Assembly (NCBI RefSeq): GCF_024713975.1
Contig: NC_091098.1
Span: 18,905,316-18,969,315 of the forward strand
Direction of reading: 5' to 3'
DNA from: Paralichthys olivaceus
Taxonomy: Eukaryota > Chordata > Actinopteri > Pleuronectiformes > Paralichthyidae
Length of the DNA stretch: 64,000 nucleotides
The stretch's first letter is position 1. Every line of letters begins with the position of its first letter. The notes under the pieces were generated by a model. It saw only the letters and a program-made list of their open reading frames with translations, searched no databases and was not told the DNA's origin. Position numbers and translations under genes: made by a program. This document shows, piece by piece, positions 23,931 through 35,579 of this stretch.

Positions 23931-23938
23931 TGACGTCA
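23931..23938. promoter_or_regulatory. consensus CRE
   Basis: Palindromic TGACGTCA, 34 bp from a CCAAT box on the minus strand and about 1.2 kb upstream of mir-124. CREB/ATF binding is inferred from the motif. Confidence 0.5.
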
Positions 23939-26900
23939 TGGCCCGGGGCCCAAGCACCCCCCCACCCCTCTCTCTCTCTCTTTCTCCCTCCCTCCTCACC
24001 TCCCCCCATTAAAACCAAATCCTCATCAGCCCCAAATGTCCTTGAAACCACCGGCCTGACTTTCTGCAGCGCGTCATGCATGCATGCACTGGGCAGACTG
24101 TAGAAAGGCCTGACAAGGTTGCTATTTACTAACAACTGCAATGTAGCCTGCAGCCAGAAGAAGCCAGAATAACATGGCAGCTCCCCTGTCGCTCGTGTGT
24201 GCATCTGAGCACCGACACCGTGCGGGTTGGACCCAGACAGGTGCATATCCAGTGGCTAACTGATGCCCTCAGACCAACGTTGCAGACCTTGGCTCTGCAG
24301 TTTGCGTTTTGTGTCAACCTATTTCCAAAACACCCAAATGAAGTTTTTCTAACATCCCACACTGAGCTCGTGGCCTAGCCTCTGTGAATTAGATGTGGGC
24401 CAAGGTAACAAAAAAGTGGATGAATTGTACTTTGTTAAATAAACCATCAGTTGGAAGTAAATGTAGTCAATTCACCCTTCACCTCATTTTGACAGGCCCT
24501 AATCCACATGCCATTCGTGTCCTCATGGAGCTGCATGTTCCAGCCACATAGAATTGTATCACTGGCAAATCTGCAAATACTGTCCTGTCATCCCAGTAGG
24601 TCAGGACTAATACTGTGTGCATCACCTATTATTTAGCATAAATTGTAAAGTTGGAAAAACACGTATAGGCTATTTTGTGGTGGTGGTGCACATTGTAAGT
24701 TGTAAATGATCACACATTATGTATTGAATGAAATGCACCACTGGTAATTTCCCTACAGCCCAGCAGCTGAGAATTGTGATAAATTGTTGTAGATGTATTT
24801 GGGCTCCTGGGCTCTGACTTTGGACTAAAACAATTATCTCCTTGGTTTTAGAGATGTTGACATCTACATTTTTTCCATTGTTTTGGTGTTATGACTAAAC
24901 ATTAGGCCTAAATAGCTCCTGTTAATCAGCTCCTCTAAATGCACATCTCTATTTTTCTTTCAGATATTTACAAATCAGTTTTTTCCCTCTTTTTGCTAGT
25001 TGCCTCTTTCCCGTCTCCAGATTCACATATTTCAAAAGGAATTCTGAATATTCATTTTTTTATGTGATCTGTCCACCAAGAGGCCTTTAGTCAATTTTTT
25101 GTGATCTGCTCATTGAATTATTTATTTATCTTTGTATTTATTTATTTGTTTTATCATGGTGTGGTCCCGTATTCTGCTGCTTAGCATCAATTAATGCAAT
25201 TCAACCTGCAGTATTTTTCTTTACCCTGAGTGAGTCATATATTACATTTAAATACAGTTCCACTAAAATCCTTCAGGAATATATTGATTTCTGTCCCGGA
25301 AGAAAATGTCATTGGCTTTTCAAATGTCTCTCCCTCCTTCAGGAGCCTGTGTCTCTACCTCCTACTGTTGGCTGAACAAAGAGACTGAGAGGAGGAACCC
25401 TCAGCCTCGTTTAGGAAGAAACCTTCGCCGCTTTGCTCCCATAACGGAGCCTATAGACTCGCAAATGTGTTCTTTTTTTAAACAAATTATCAAGCAATCA
25501 TCATCTATTTTAACTTCCCTGCCTATTATCTGATCTCAGCATGCGTCGCAATCTACATCTCAAAACACGTTTCCTGCCTCCCTACATTAATGCAAGTCAT
25601 TTGTTTGGCCTGTTGGTTCCCCATCACCAAAAAAACAAGGCAAAATGCAGTAATAACCCAGCCTGCACCGCGGCCACCTGCTACAGGAGAAGCGTCTTCA
25701 GTCCAGATTTACTGATAAATCCACGACGGCCCGGACTCACAATCCTTTGTTCGCTGTCTCCCTCTCGTCGTTGCGCGTATCCTGCAGCCATGCTCCACCA
25801 CCGCGGCTCCATCCATCACATCTTCTCTCCATTTTGTGCCACCGCGGGCCTTCGACTGTGCACAAAACGCGTGCGGGCTCAGCAGCGTGTCACGGCCGAG
25901 TTTGGTGCACGCAGCCTCCGCGTCTCTCCACGTGCCCGAAGAGGCGAAGAGAGAGCGAGGCTGTGAGTTGAGACGCGGTTAGATTTTTTTTTTCCTCCCC
26001 ACATCTCTGCCGAGCTGAGCGGCCTCCACGTCTTAAGCTGAATGAAGGGGGAGTTGTCCCTGTGCATTACAATGACATTCAGGCCCCATTCATTCAGCCA
26101 CTGTCTAACGGTCTTTGGATGGCAAATGCAACCCCATCGGGGGGTCGCAGCCCCCTCATTACACCCCCAATCCCAACACGCAGCCCCCCACAATAGCCCC
26201 AACAAAAGAGAGAGGAGAGTCGGCCCCAGTTGTGCAGGCTGCTTTTGAGGTACGCTGGGAAAATATTCCTGCGCATTTGAATTCATTAAGGAACGTGCCG
26301 CGGTGCAGCTTCATGTAGAGTTGTGAAAAGCATTTCAAAATAAATGTGTGTTGTTGATGGTGAAATTTCCCTGCGTGTTTCTAACGAGCTGCGGACATCC
26401 AGTGCACCAGCTGCATGTTCGGCCATTTAAAATAAAGGTTCAATTCAGGGTTAATGGAACAAGCTCAACTTCTTTGCTTATTTTGTCTCGGTGTGCATGT
26501 AAAGGTAACAAATGCGCCTCCACGGTCATGTGAACTGCAAAGTTGGCGCAAACACACGAGTTAAACAGTGCACTGAGCGGCTGCAGCACATAATGCGCAA
26601 TTACTCACATGCCTTGGAAGTTGGGTTGTTTTTCTCTCTGCGCAGAATCACACCAGAGATACAAAGTACAACATAATTCAATGCGATGCATTTGTACACA
26701 TGTAGCGCAATATGCATGTAAAATAAAATATAACAATGGGTGCATTTTTTTAAGAAAAACAAGAACGAGAGGAATTTAATTATGCGCTTATGAAAAGTAA
26801 AATTTGATTCTATTTTTTTTTAAACTAGATCCGTAAGCCTCATGTAAACAGAATATGAGCAAACAATCAGCTTATCTGAACTCAACTGAATTTCCCTCCT

Positions 26901-27088
26901 GTCTCGTAAATACACACGACAGATAATTTAGTCTAATTCAAAATATTATTCAAATTGAAACATAAAAAATATATAATAATAATGTTAAATGTCGACGCCA
27001 GGTTAAACAGTGTTGGAGGAACTGGAGACAAACTTTCCCAGGGAAATCATACCGATTTCCGAAATGCTGTTGAAGGCCCGAATAGGCA

Positions 27089-27174
27089 CAGCTGGGCATC
27101 TGCTTATGGGCCCATTCATGAGGAGGAGAGAGGTCAGCGCCGCGGCTCCGCACTATAAGCTCGTTATGCAGATG
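27089..27174. promoter_or_regulatory. E-box cluster, candidate neural enhancer
   Basis: CAGCTG (27089), CATCTG (27097) and CAGATG (27169) lie within a non-repetitive GC-rich block. Proneural bHLH factors use such sites; function is inferred. Confidence 0.3.
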
Positions 27175-27730
27175 TACAGTTTATGTTTCCAACCGGACCC
27201 TGAGAGGAGACCCCACGTCACCACACACTTTTAGGGATTCACAGACAGAAATGCATCATGGTTTGGGGAATGTTGTGTAGTATGTTATTTAGACTTTTTG
27301 TGTTCATTTTTATTTAAATATATTGTTTTTATTATTATTTCTTATCCCTATTTGCCTTTTAGTGAAACAATATTTCTTGCCTTTGCATTTCTTTTTTCTC
27401 TTTTTCTTATTTATTTAGCATGTCTTGTAGTTTGGGGCTGACAATTTCCCAAATAGTAAAAGCTCCAGGTTAGAGTAAAAACAAAAAAGGTGACATGAAC
27501 TATTCTTTAAATGCAGGAAATTTCCTGTAAAACAGTGACTGAAGTTTTATCAAAGAGAAAAGAAACAAATCTCCGGTGCATTTTCCCCCTAAACCTCCCA
27601 CACTTTTATACCGGCACTGCTACTTGTTTTGAGAGCTATATAAAGAGGTGTAATTTTGCAAACATTTCTTAAGTGCAGAGAGCCAGAAGGACCCTCCAGT
27701 ATTGTCCAGGGAGAGAAAGAGAAACACGTT

Positions 27731-27764
27731 GACAAAGGAATCCATTGTTCCTGGTGAACAATTC
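27731..27764. promoter_or_regulatory. SOX-motif cluster, candidate enhancer
   Basis: Three SOX-type motifs lie within 34 bp: ACAAAGG, CCATTGTTC and GAACAATTC. The surrounding 27600-27860 is complex and non-repetitive. Confidence 0.35.
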
Positions 27765-28101
27765 AAGGGGCCTAGTAAGCTGTCCTCTGCGATCAGGCAG
27801 CCGGCCGCTGATTTGAATGCAAGGGGCCCCTCCAAGGAGAAATGGTAATATATGGCAAGATATAACAAACACTAGCCTATATCAAACCAGGGCAAGTCTA
27901 CTAGCCTGTACCAAGACTCCTCCACATGCACACACATGCACACCCATGCACGCACACGCACACACACACATACACACACACACAGTAGACAGAGAGAGAG
28001 GTTGCATGAGAGTTTGAGGAAAACTTTACTGTATTGTTTGTGCAATGTGTGTTACACTCGCTGCCAGGATGAACCATAGTCTCTCTCTCCTTTTTTTTCA
28101 G

Positions 28102-28138
28102 AGCCACTGTAAAACTCGTGTGATCGTGATGGTCACAG
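28102..28138 (+). other. exon-like segment A
   Basis: Segment of 37 nt between a strong acceptor (CTCTCTCCTTTTTTTTCAG) and a perfect donor (GTAAGA). It could belong to a plus-strand noncoding RNA together with segments B and C. There is no homology evidence. Confidence 0.25.
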
Positions 28139-28562
28139 GTAAGATTCTATTAATTCAGAAATATATATATCTCTTTTAAATATTCCACAGTACATGGTAT
28201 TTGTTGTCCTCGAAAATTACTTATTATATAAATTCATATATATTATTGCCTAACATGAAATATTGAAATGTGAAGAAATAGCTGATAAAGTTAATGCCTC
28301 GCTTACTTTGTATCTTAGCCATAAGACCACTGTTCCATCGTCAGGCTATTCATTATTTTGAAGTAGTTTTTGCCCATTCACAGAATTTTTTACAGTTAGG
28401 AGTCATAGTGTTTTTGTATTTATTTTATTAAATTCTGTTTTATTCAATTTTATTCTATTTGACCTAATTTTGCTTTATTTAATTTGACTTTTTTCATTTT
28501 TTTGCGTTCATTTAACAAACTACATTTAAGCTATAAAACTCAAATTATATATATTTATACAC

Positions 28563-28580
28563 ACACACACACACACACAC
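28563..28580. repeat. (AC)n microsatellite
   Basis: Short AC array. Confidence 0.9.
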
Positions 28581-28749
28581 GGTAAAGACAGGTTTGTGTG
28601 TTAACTGTTCAAAGTTTTGTGTGTTACGGTCGCACAAAGCAGAAAGACCAAAAATCTCAGATGTCACTGCTCATTTCACAAGAAACATTGTACTGGACAG
28701 TTGTGGAGAGATGGATAGTCACACGTGTGTCTCAGAACAATGACTCTCT

Positions 28750-28753
<4 letters not shown>

Positions 28754-28782
<29 letters not shown>
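28754..28782. repeat. (AC)n microsatellite
   Basis: Pure AC array of about 14 units. Confidence 0.95.
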
Positions 28783-28788
<6 letters not shown>

Positions 28789-28872
28789 AGGTCATAAACA
28801 AAAAAAGCATGCTTCCTAAAATTATCATTTGATACACTTCCTTTATCACCTGCTCATTTGGATGTTCTACAG

Positions 28873-28940
28873 AGGAACGATTTCCATTTGTCCTTTGCTT
28901 TGTGCGCACCATGTCAATGTTGAGCCACTCGACCAGTGAG
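28873..28940 (+). other. exon-like segment B
   Basis: Segment of 68 nt between TTCTACAG and GTGAGC. One frame is open through it and continues open into segment C. Unrecognised; coding or noncoding cannot be told. Confidence 0.25.
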
Positions 28941-29448
28941 GTGAGCGTCGGCACTAATGTAGAGGGTCTTGACTTTATCTAATAAATGTCATGAGTTGTT
29001 TGCATTGATCTGTTTGTCACACAGTCAGTGCAGGAGGGTCATTATCCTGTCTGTTCCTGTATGTTCACATTCTGAAAGGATGTTGAATCTCACATCGCCT
29101 CTGAACCCTGCATCTGTGAGTGTTTGTATACACTCTTCAGTCTGCATCTCATTGCATACGTGTGTGTGATATGTAATAGAATTATTGATTGTATAAAGTC
29201 TTAAATTGGATTGGGTGGTGCCGATGGCACTGAAATCGCTGCAGTGTTTTTGTGTCTATCTAGTCTTTTTACACACATCAGTTCATACAAGTACTCGTTA
29301 GCTTGTACATTATTGAAGGTGCTCCTCAGTCACTGAATAACCAGGTGTATTAACTGCACAGACATTCATTACTAGCTGTGGAAGAGCAAGTCAAATTCCA
29401 ACGAGTGTAATTCTGTGGCAGCAAAGACCGTTTTATTTTATTCCACAG

Positions 29449-29480
29449 AGACAGAGAGCAGAGGTGACACCACTGCTGAG
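29449..29480 (+). other. exon-like segment C
   Basis: Segment of 32 nt between a good acceptor (TTTTATTTTATTCCACAG) and a perfect donor (GTGAGT). Unrecognised. Confidence 0.25.
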
Positions 29481-29637
29481 GTGAGTTTTACACAAATCCT
29501 GCATGTCAGCTGTTCACATGAAAACAAAGGCGCACGTTTAACCTCCCTTCAAAGCACTGCTCTTACTGATGCTCATTCATGCCCAGCTGATGCACAGAGA
29601 CGCACAAGTCCTCCGGTTCCTCGTCCAGACTCTGTCT

Positions 29638-29697
29638 CACACACACACACACACACGCACACACGCACACACACACACACACACACAGACACACACA
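29638..29697. repeat. (AC)n microsatellite, imperfect
   Basis: AC array of about 60 bp interrupted by ACGC and AGAC units. Confidence 0.95.
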
Positions 29698-30022
29698 AAA
29701 TGCAAACTTTCAACAATTCAATAAACTTAAGCGCTGCTTTTCCGATGTCCACACAAACTGTGACTAAATCACGCTTTCGTCTCATATTCACAGCCCACTG
29801 CTCCTCCACGCTGTCAGTTAACCCTGCAATTAACCCGCACCTCAGCCAAACACCATTAGACAGAGAGGAGGAGGAGGAGAGAGAGGAAGATTGAGAAAGG
29901 CGAGAGACTGATGAATGGAGTGAGCAAGAGACGGTGAGCTGGTCACAGATTTTAAACCTGAGAAACTGCAAATAATCAAAGTGTTTTATGTTTCTGTTTA
30001 TTAATTTGCCTCATTCATATCG

Positions 30023-30025
<3 letters not shown>

Positions 30026-30067
<42 letters not shown>

Positions 30068-30083
30068 ACACACACGCACACAC
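30026..30083. repeat. (CA)n microsatellite, imperfect
   Basis: CA array with one CATA and one CGCA interruption. Confidence 0.95.
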
Positions 30084-30929
30084 TTCACTCATATTAATTT
30101 ATAAATCTGGTGGTTTATGATAATTTTTTGTTTTGCTTGATATATGACATTATATATTTATATTATTTAAAAGGTGTATTGGGAATGATGAACTGTATAG
30201 CATCACCCCCTGACCTCTTCCATCCCCCACACTTTTTTCGCACATCGAAGAGGCCCCAGTCAAGAGGTTTGGGCGCTGGAGCATCAGAGAGGTTTTGCAT
30301 ACAGCTGTATTCACGTCTGGGGCAACTCGCCTGACAAACTGGTGGAGGAGTGTTTTTTTGAAAAACTGAAAAACATTTTTAAAAAAATCAACCTTTTGTC
30401 CTATCATTAATATACAACATTTTGTATGTGTGTATGGGATTTACAATGAAAATAACAGGAATCTTTGAATTTCTGGAACACTGAAAATCAGAGGGGTGGT
30501 CCTGCGTGAGGAGGTGGAGGCTAACTGCGTAGAGATGAGGGTGCTGACCTTTAATCATGTCGGCTGCGTGCTGCAGGAACAGCTTCCAGACATAACGGAA
30601 GAATGGAGTCCAGGACATGAGGGTGTTTTCTTTATATCATTCTTCATTAATGTAACCAAGGGCAAAGAATGTTGGGATATACACAGAAAGTAGTAAAGGT
30701 CTGCTCTACATTTGCACAGTAATATCCAGCTTATTTTAGTCATATGTATCATTGCTTCTTTGTTTTTCTACTTGAAATATTGCCACTATAAAAATGAAAA
30801 AATTCCATTGGTGCATAAAAGCTTATGTTTGTTTTTAAATGTTCTAAGTACACCCATATTTGCTCCGTTTAATACTTTAAAATTTTTATCAGATGATAAT
30901 TCAGCTGCAGGTTATAGTTGATGAGGTCC

Positions 30930-31260
30930 TACACTGAGGTTACGTCGCCGCCATTGCGCCCCTCCCTGTTTGGGCCTTAATTTGGTGAAGTGTTGTTCGC
31001 ACTGTGTCTACTGGCCATCGTGGAGCATGTGGAGGAACTGTCTCTGTCCCCTATAAGAAGATTACAGATGATTGGTTTTATTTACCAGCCTGTGCTGCAG
31101 TTATCAGGGCGACTCTCAGAGCACGGAGTCGCGCTTTTGTTGGGCCCTCATTGTTCTCTCCAGCCCGAGACCCTGCGCTGATATGAATTTGATATGACAG
31201 TAAAGTGCCAATTATGTACATACATGCAAGGCCCCCCGCTCCCTTTCAGCTCTGCGTGGA
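30930..31260. promoter_or_regulatory. conserved-element-like block
   Basis: Complex GC-balanced sequence without repeats or a convincing frame (for example GCGCTGATATGAATTTGATA at 31171-31190). It lies between low-complexity DNA. This is the pattern of a vertebrate conserved non-coding element, but conservation was not tested. Confidence 0.3.
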
Positions 31261-31929
31261 GTGAAAAGACAGAGAGGTGAGGTGGGAGAGAGATAAGGTG
31301 AAGAAATATTGAAGGGTTAGCGAGCGGGTCTTGAGGATAATTTGCTGCAAGAATCTGGAGCCTGTTATTTTTCCTGATCCTTATATCGTCAATAAAACGC
31401 TGCCACTGAGATGGTGATGAGTGATAAGGAGGTTACGTGGGTGTGGTTTTTTTTTTTGTATCTGTTGTATCTTATCAGCATCAACTACATCTGTGATGGA
31501 CTGATTATTTTCATCAATTCAAGGATCACTAGATTGAGAAAAACATTAATGTCACATGTTTATTTTTATATTGATGCAGCACAGATCAGACGATTTTATT
31601 TTATTTGTTAGATTTGCTGATTATTTACTGTTTACTGTTTATTACTCTTACCGTACCTCAAATCTAACACGACAATAGCTTCAGTAAATAAGCTCACTTT
31701 AGATGTCGATCATAAATGTAAATGAGGTATATTTAATTTTACATGCATTACATTGATCGTAAAATGTTCAACTACTTGCTGTCCGCTAATGTGTGAGTGT
31801 GTGTTTACATCTGCGTGTATGTGTGTGAACTGAAATCAAAGTTGGAGACGGTGTGTAAGTCCCATCTAATTCCCTTTTATTCCTCTCGTCCTTTTCTCCC
31901 TCTTTTATGTTCTCGTCTTGGAAAAAGGT

Positions 31930-32240
31930 GTTAAATCATCTAAATCATTCCCTGGCTATTATATCCAATTAATGCCTCCTCATGGTGTTTTATTGTGTTA
32001 TAAACTGCTATTGCTTGTGGTTCAGTAGACAAACACAATGTGTTTCTCTGCCGCCTGCCACCGGGGCTGGCTGTGGCTGTGCTGGGGAGGGACAGAGGGG
32101 GACTTGGCCACTGCCCATGGGGGCCCTGGCCACTCTAAATCAGTTAGTTTTGGAGGAGATCCTAGTCGGCTTTTTAAGAGGGTCCATTATAGGCTTGTTA
32201 ATGCCTCAGCCGAGGGGGAAACACTACTAACTGCACTCAA
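31930..32240. promoter_or_regulatory. conserved-element-like block
   Basis: Non-repetitive sequence with homeodomain-type AATTAATG and a run of unique motifs from 32125 to 32225. No coding signature. Regulatory role inferred. Confidence 0.3.
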
Positions 32241-34198
32241 TTCTCTATGCACTCAGTCTCCTTCTCACTCACTCACACGAGCACACACACCTATAAACAC
32301 ACACACACACACACACACACACTTACACCCATTTTCTTCTGCCTTTTGCACCCGCTGTGCTGTTTCTCTTGCAATATGTGAGCAACTGTGCGTTGTCTTC
32401 CCTGTGCATCTTGTGTGTTTGTCGTGCACGTGGCACACCCTTGTCGTCTTCTGTCTCCTCTTTATGAATCTCATGGGTTTAGCATTCACTAAAAGTGACA
32501 ACATATCACAGTCTGTCCATTTCTTACATTGATCTGCGTGCTCTGGCTCTGAATGTGTTTTTTTTGTGGACACGTGTGCAGCTATGGCCATGTTTGAGTG
32601 TGTGTGTGGGCAGTGTGTAAAATGTGTTGAGCAGATAGAGGGTTTTCTTTGAAGATGTATTTTGGAGCCTTGAGGGGGATTCAGGAGTGTGTTATTGCAT
32701 ATTTAGGAGAGTGTGTGAGGGTCTTTTGAGTGAGTGTGTGTGTGAAATTTTAATTCACACTATAAGCGTGAGGCAGCTTAGTTCATTTATCACTGAGAAG
32801 AGATACCCAGAAAGCTGTTTCAACTCCCAGTAGGTCCTGTGTCATACCAAACTCTGGCTCTGTCTGCAAAACTGCAAAGTTCAATGATGAACAATTGCTC
32901 GTTGGTTGTGTCACTTCATCTTCTGCTTCATGCACATGTATGTTCTGCCGTCATTTCTGATCCAGCTCTATTTCTCTGCTGCTCCGCATCAAACTCTGTG
33001 TTTTTCTTCTCCCTCAAAGTCTTCTCGCTCTGTTTTGCTTTGTTCTGCTTGTGGTCGAGCTATAGGCGGCAACATGGCCACACCTCAGGTGCAAGCTAAT
33101 GTCCTCCATCTCCGCATTCTGAACCGTTGTCAAGGAAAGGTGCCTCTCGGTCTCCCTGGAAACCATGCCTCCCAGCATGCTTTGTGTGAGTGACAGGAGG
33201 AAGGTGTGACGGAGGGAGAGCTTTGTGTGAATGGACATCTTGTGAGCTGGACAAGCTGTAAAGCTTTTACTTTTCAACAGCAGCACCATAATGTTTCCTT
33301 CACGTTTCCACACAGTGAAAATAACATTATTATAATAAATCATAATATGACATTTATGGTGTCAGCTCTGCACAGTTGCTCTGTTCAAGAAAATATATTC
33401 TCTGTGTTAGTTGTCATCACAGTTTTTCATGTTTATCCGTGGGAAACCATTGACCCTCCCAGCTCTGATCAGCAGTGATGTGAATGACACACAGACATGT
33501 TTCATTTCGCTCCTCTGATGTTTTTCAGAGCACAAAATGTAGAAAACTCACCTATCACCTGCAGGGCTGTTACCAGAAACACCTCGGCTACACATTGCCA
33601 ACAATGCTCGCCTTGCTAACCAGCTGCTAGCACCCATGCATGATGTGCTGTGCACATCTATGACCAAAGTTTCCTACGGAGGCTCAGACACTGACAGAAG
33701 CTCCAACCTGTGGATCAGACAGGGTCGATCAATTTGACCCGTTTGTTCTGCAGGTGAAGACAACAGCTCACTGAGAACTTGAAGGGAGGCGAGTATACGG
33801 CTGACAGAGCATTCGTTTTAGTTCAAGATGCTGGTGCTCTGATGACAATGAATATTCTGCATATAACGTCTGTAGATATATAATGGTAAAATTCATATAC
33901 ATGGTGAAAAGATGTGCAAACTCTCTGTGACTATAGCTTCAACATTGTTTTGCTGTTGAGGGGAAGGGGGAGGATACGTGTCTGCTATGATTGGTTATAA
34001 AAATGTATTATAACAGCCTGTGTTCATTTCATCCCTCTCTGTGCTTGTTCATGCAAGATGCTCTGAGAGTGTGTCCTCCGTGGTGAAGATATGCATGTCC
34101 CTGTGTATATGTCCACAAAATATAAGACTGCTTTCTCTTCTGAATGTATGCAGAACTTAAAAGTAGCTTTGCAGCGCACTGTGGACTGTGTCTCTGTG

Positions 34199-34250
34199 TT
34201 GTGTGTGTGTGTGCGTGTGCGTGGGTGTGGGTGTGGGTGTGTGTGTGTGT
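34199..34250. repeat. (GT)n microsatellite, imperfect, with GGGT units
   Basis: GT array interrupted by GTGC and three GTGGGT units. Confidence 0.95.
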
Positions 34251-35183
34251 AATATCCGACAAAAGACAAAATTGATAAATATGAGACTAATACATTTACT
34301 TAAAAATGATGTCATGTTCAGGGTTAGGAAAACACTCAAAGAAAAAATTGACGAAAGTAAAGTTTGTGTGTCTGTGTGTGTGTGTGTGCACGCACGCGCA
34401 TGTTTCTGAGTCTATGTCTGTGCTGGGTTCAATCTCAGAGGCTGATAAAGTGTGAAACCAATAACTGATAAAGTATCTGACAGCAGGCAGCGCTGTCCAG
34501 TAGTGAACCTGGAAACAGACCTTTTGCTGAACACTGATCAGATAAGTAAAATCAGAACTACCCGACTCCGAGAATCACCAGCCGCTGTCACCCTGACATA
34601 TCTTTCAGTCTCTCATAACTGGTGATTGCACTTGAATAAAAAAAAAAACACTTTAACACCATGACTCCTCACTGCCTCCAGAACCATGTTAAGAGTTTTT
34701 TTTTATTCTAAATTTCCCCATCACTCAAAACTGTTGATGGGACTGTGAAATCCCCCGATCCCCCACATCCACACATTTTCCCAGCCCATTATCATTTTCA
34801 CCGTGTCATCACCATTTTCTCATTAGCTGTGTCTGAACCTGATGGTGCCAGTGTTTTCCTGTAATCCAGTCTGTGTTTTGCCTTAAATATTTTCTGTCAG
34901 GTTTTGATTACAGTGGCTGCCGCTGTAGGTGCAGTGCTTCTGTGTGAGACAGACACATGAGATACATGTCATGCAGTGTGTGTTGTTGTTCTGATGGGAA
35001 CAATCACCTCTGACTGTGTATCGGTGACAAGAAAACTCTGAACAATATCGCTGTCATCTTTTCTATGAGTTTTGGATCTGTTTGTTTGACAAGTTAGTGT
35101 GTCTTCACAGAGATTATTCCTCCTACCTCCTCATCCCTCCTTTCCTTAGTCACCTTTTATCATTGTCTTTTTGAATCATTTAG

Positions 35184-35432
35184 CCTCTTCTTGTCTCCTA
35201 TCCTCTTGTCTCCTCTCCTCTCCTCCTCCTCTCCTCCCCTCCCCTCCCCTCTCTTTTCCTCTCCTCTCTTCCTCATCTTCTCTCTCACCTCTCTTTTTTC
35301 CTTTACTCTCCTATCCCTTTCTCTCCCCTCTCATCTCCTCACCTCTCCGCTCCTCTCCTCTCCTCTCCTCCTCCTCTCCTTTCCTCACCCCTCTTTTCCT
35401 CTCCTCCTCTCCTCTCCTTCTCTCCTCCATCC
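35184..35432. repeat. polypyrimidine tract (CTCCT)n
   Basis: About 250 bp that is almost wholly C and T on the plus strand, built from TCTCC, CTCCT and TTTTCC units. Several sub-stretches have mirror symmetry. The frames across it (Ser/Leu/Pro-rich) are an artefact of composition. Confidence 0.95.
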
Positions 35433-35547
35433 TGCATGCCTCAGCAGCCTCTCCTTCCTGTCTGTCTGTGTTGGCATGAGCCCCCCTGGCTCTCCCCCCG
35501 CCTACCCGCACTTTATGCTGATTGGACCAGCTGTTCCACTTAAATTC

Positions 35548-35579
35548 ACCATGGCAACCACAACCTGTTGCCTAGCAAC
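35548..35579. promoter_or_regulatory. paired RFX X-box sites
   Basis: A perfect palindromic X-box GTTGCCTAGCAAC (35567-35579) stands next to CACCATGGCAACC (35548-35560). RFX factors bind such sites. Function is inferred. Confidence 0.45.

Larger units (their letters stand above)
22726..24100 (-). promoter_or_regulatory. GC-rich DNA upstream of mir-124, likely primary-transcript promoter
   Basis: This region is rich in CpG compared with the AT-rich flanks. It contains a perfect CRE (TGACGTCA, 23931-23938), a CCAAT box on the minus strand (23893-23897) and an E-box CACGTG near 23643. A (CA)n array at 22882-22912 lies between it and the hairpin. Open frames here (for example 23052-23540 +) have no recognisable domains and are taken as chance. 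Promoter function is inferred. Confidence 0.5.
24101..28100. other. intergenic with conserved-element-like blocks
   Basis: No gene is recognised. Complex GC-rich sequence at 25650-26320 (CpG-rich) and 26990-27235 (E-boxes), and a SOX-motif cluster at 27731-27764, look regulatory. The parts at 24370-25300 and 26640-26980 are AT-rich and plain. An imperfect (CA)n array is at 27930-27983. Confidence 0.5.
29481..35183. other. intergenic; CA arrays and enhancer-like blocks
   Basis: No gene is recognised. The blocks 30930-31260 and 31930-32240 are complex, non-repetitive and look conserved; they include AATTAATGCC and a TTTTTAAGAGGGTCC stretch. An RFX-like site is at 33150-33164. Other parts carry CA/GT arrays (29638-29697, 30026-30083, 32298-32322, 34199-34250) and AT-rich sequence. 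Confidence 0.5.
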
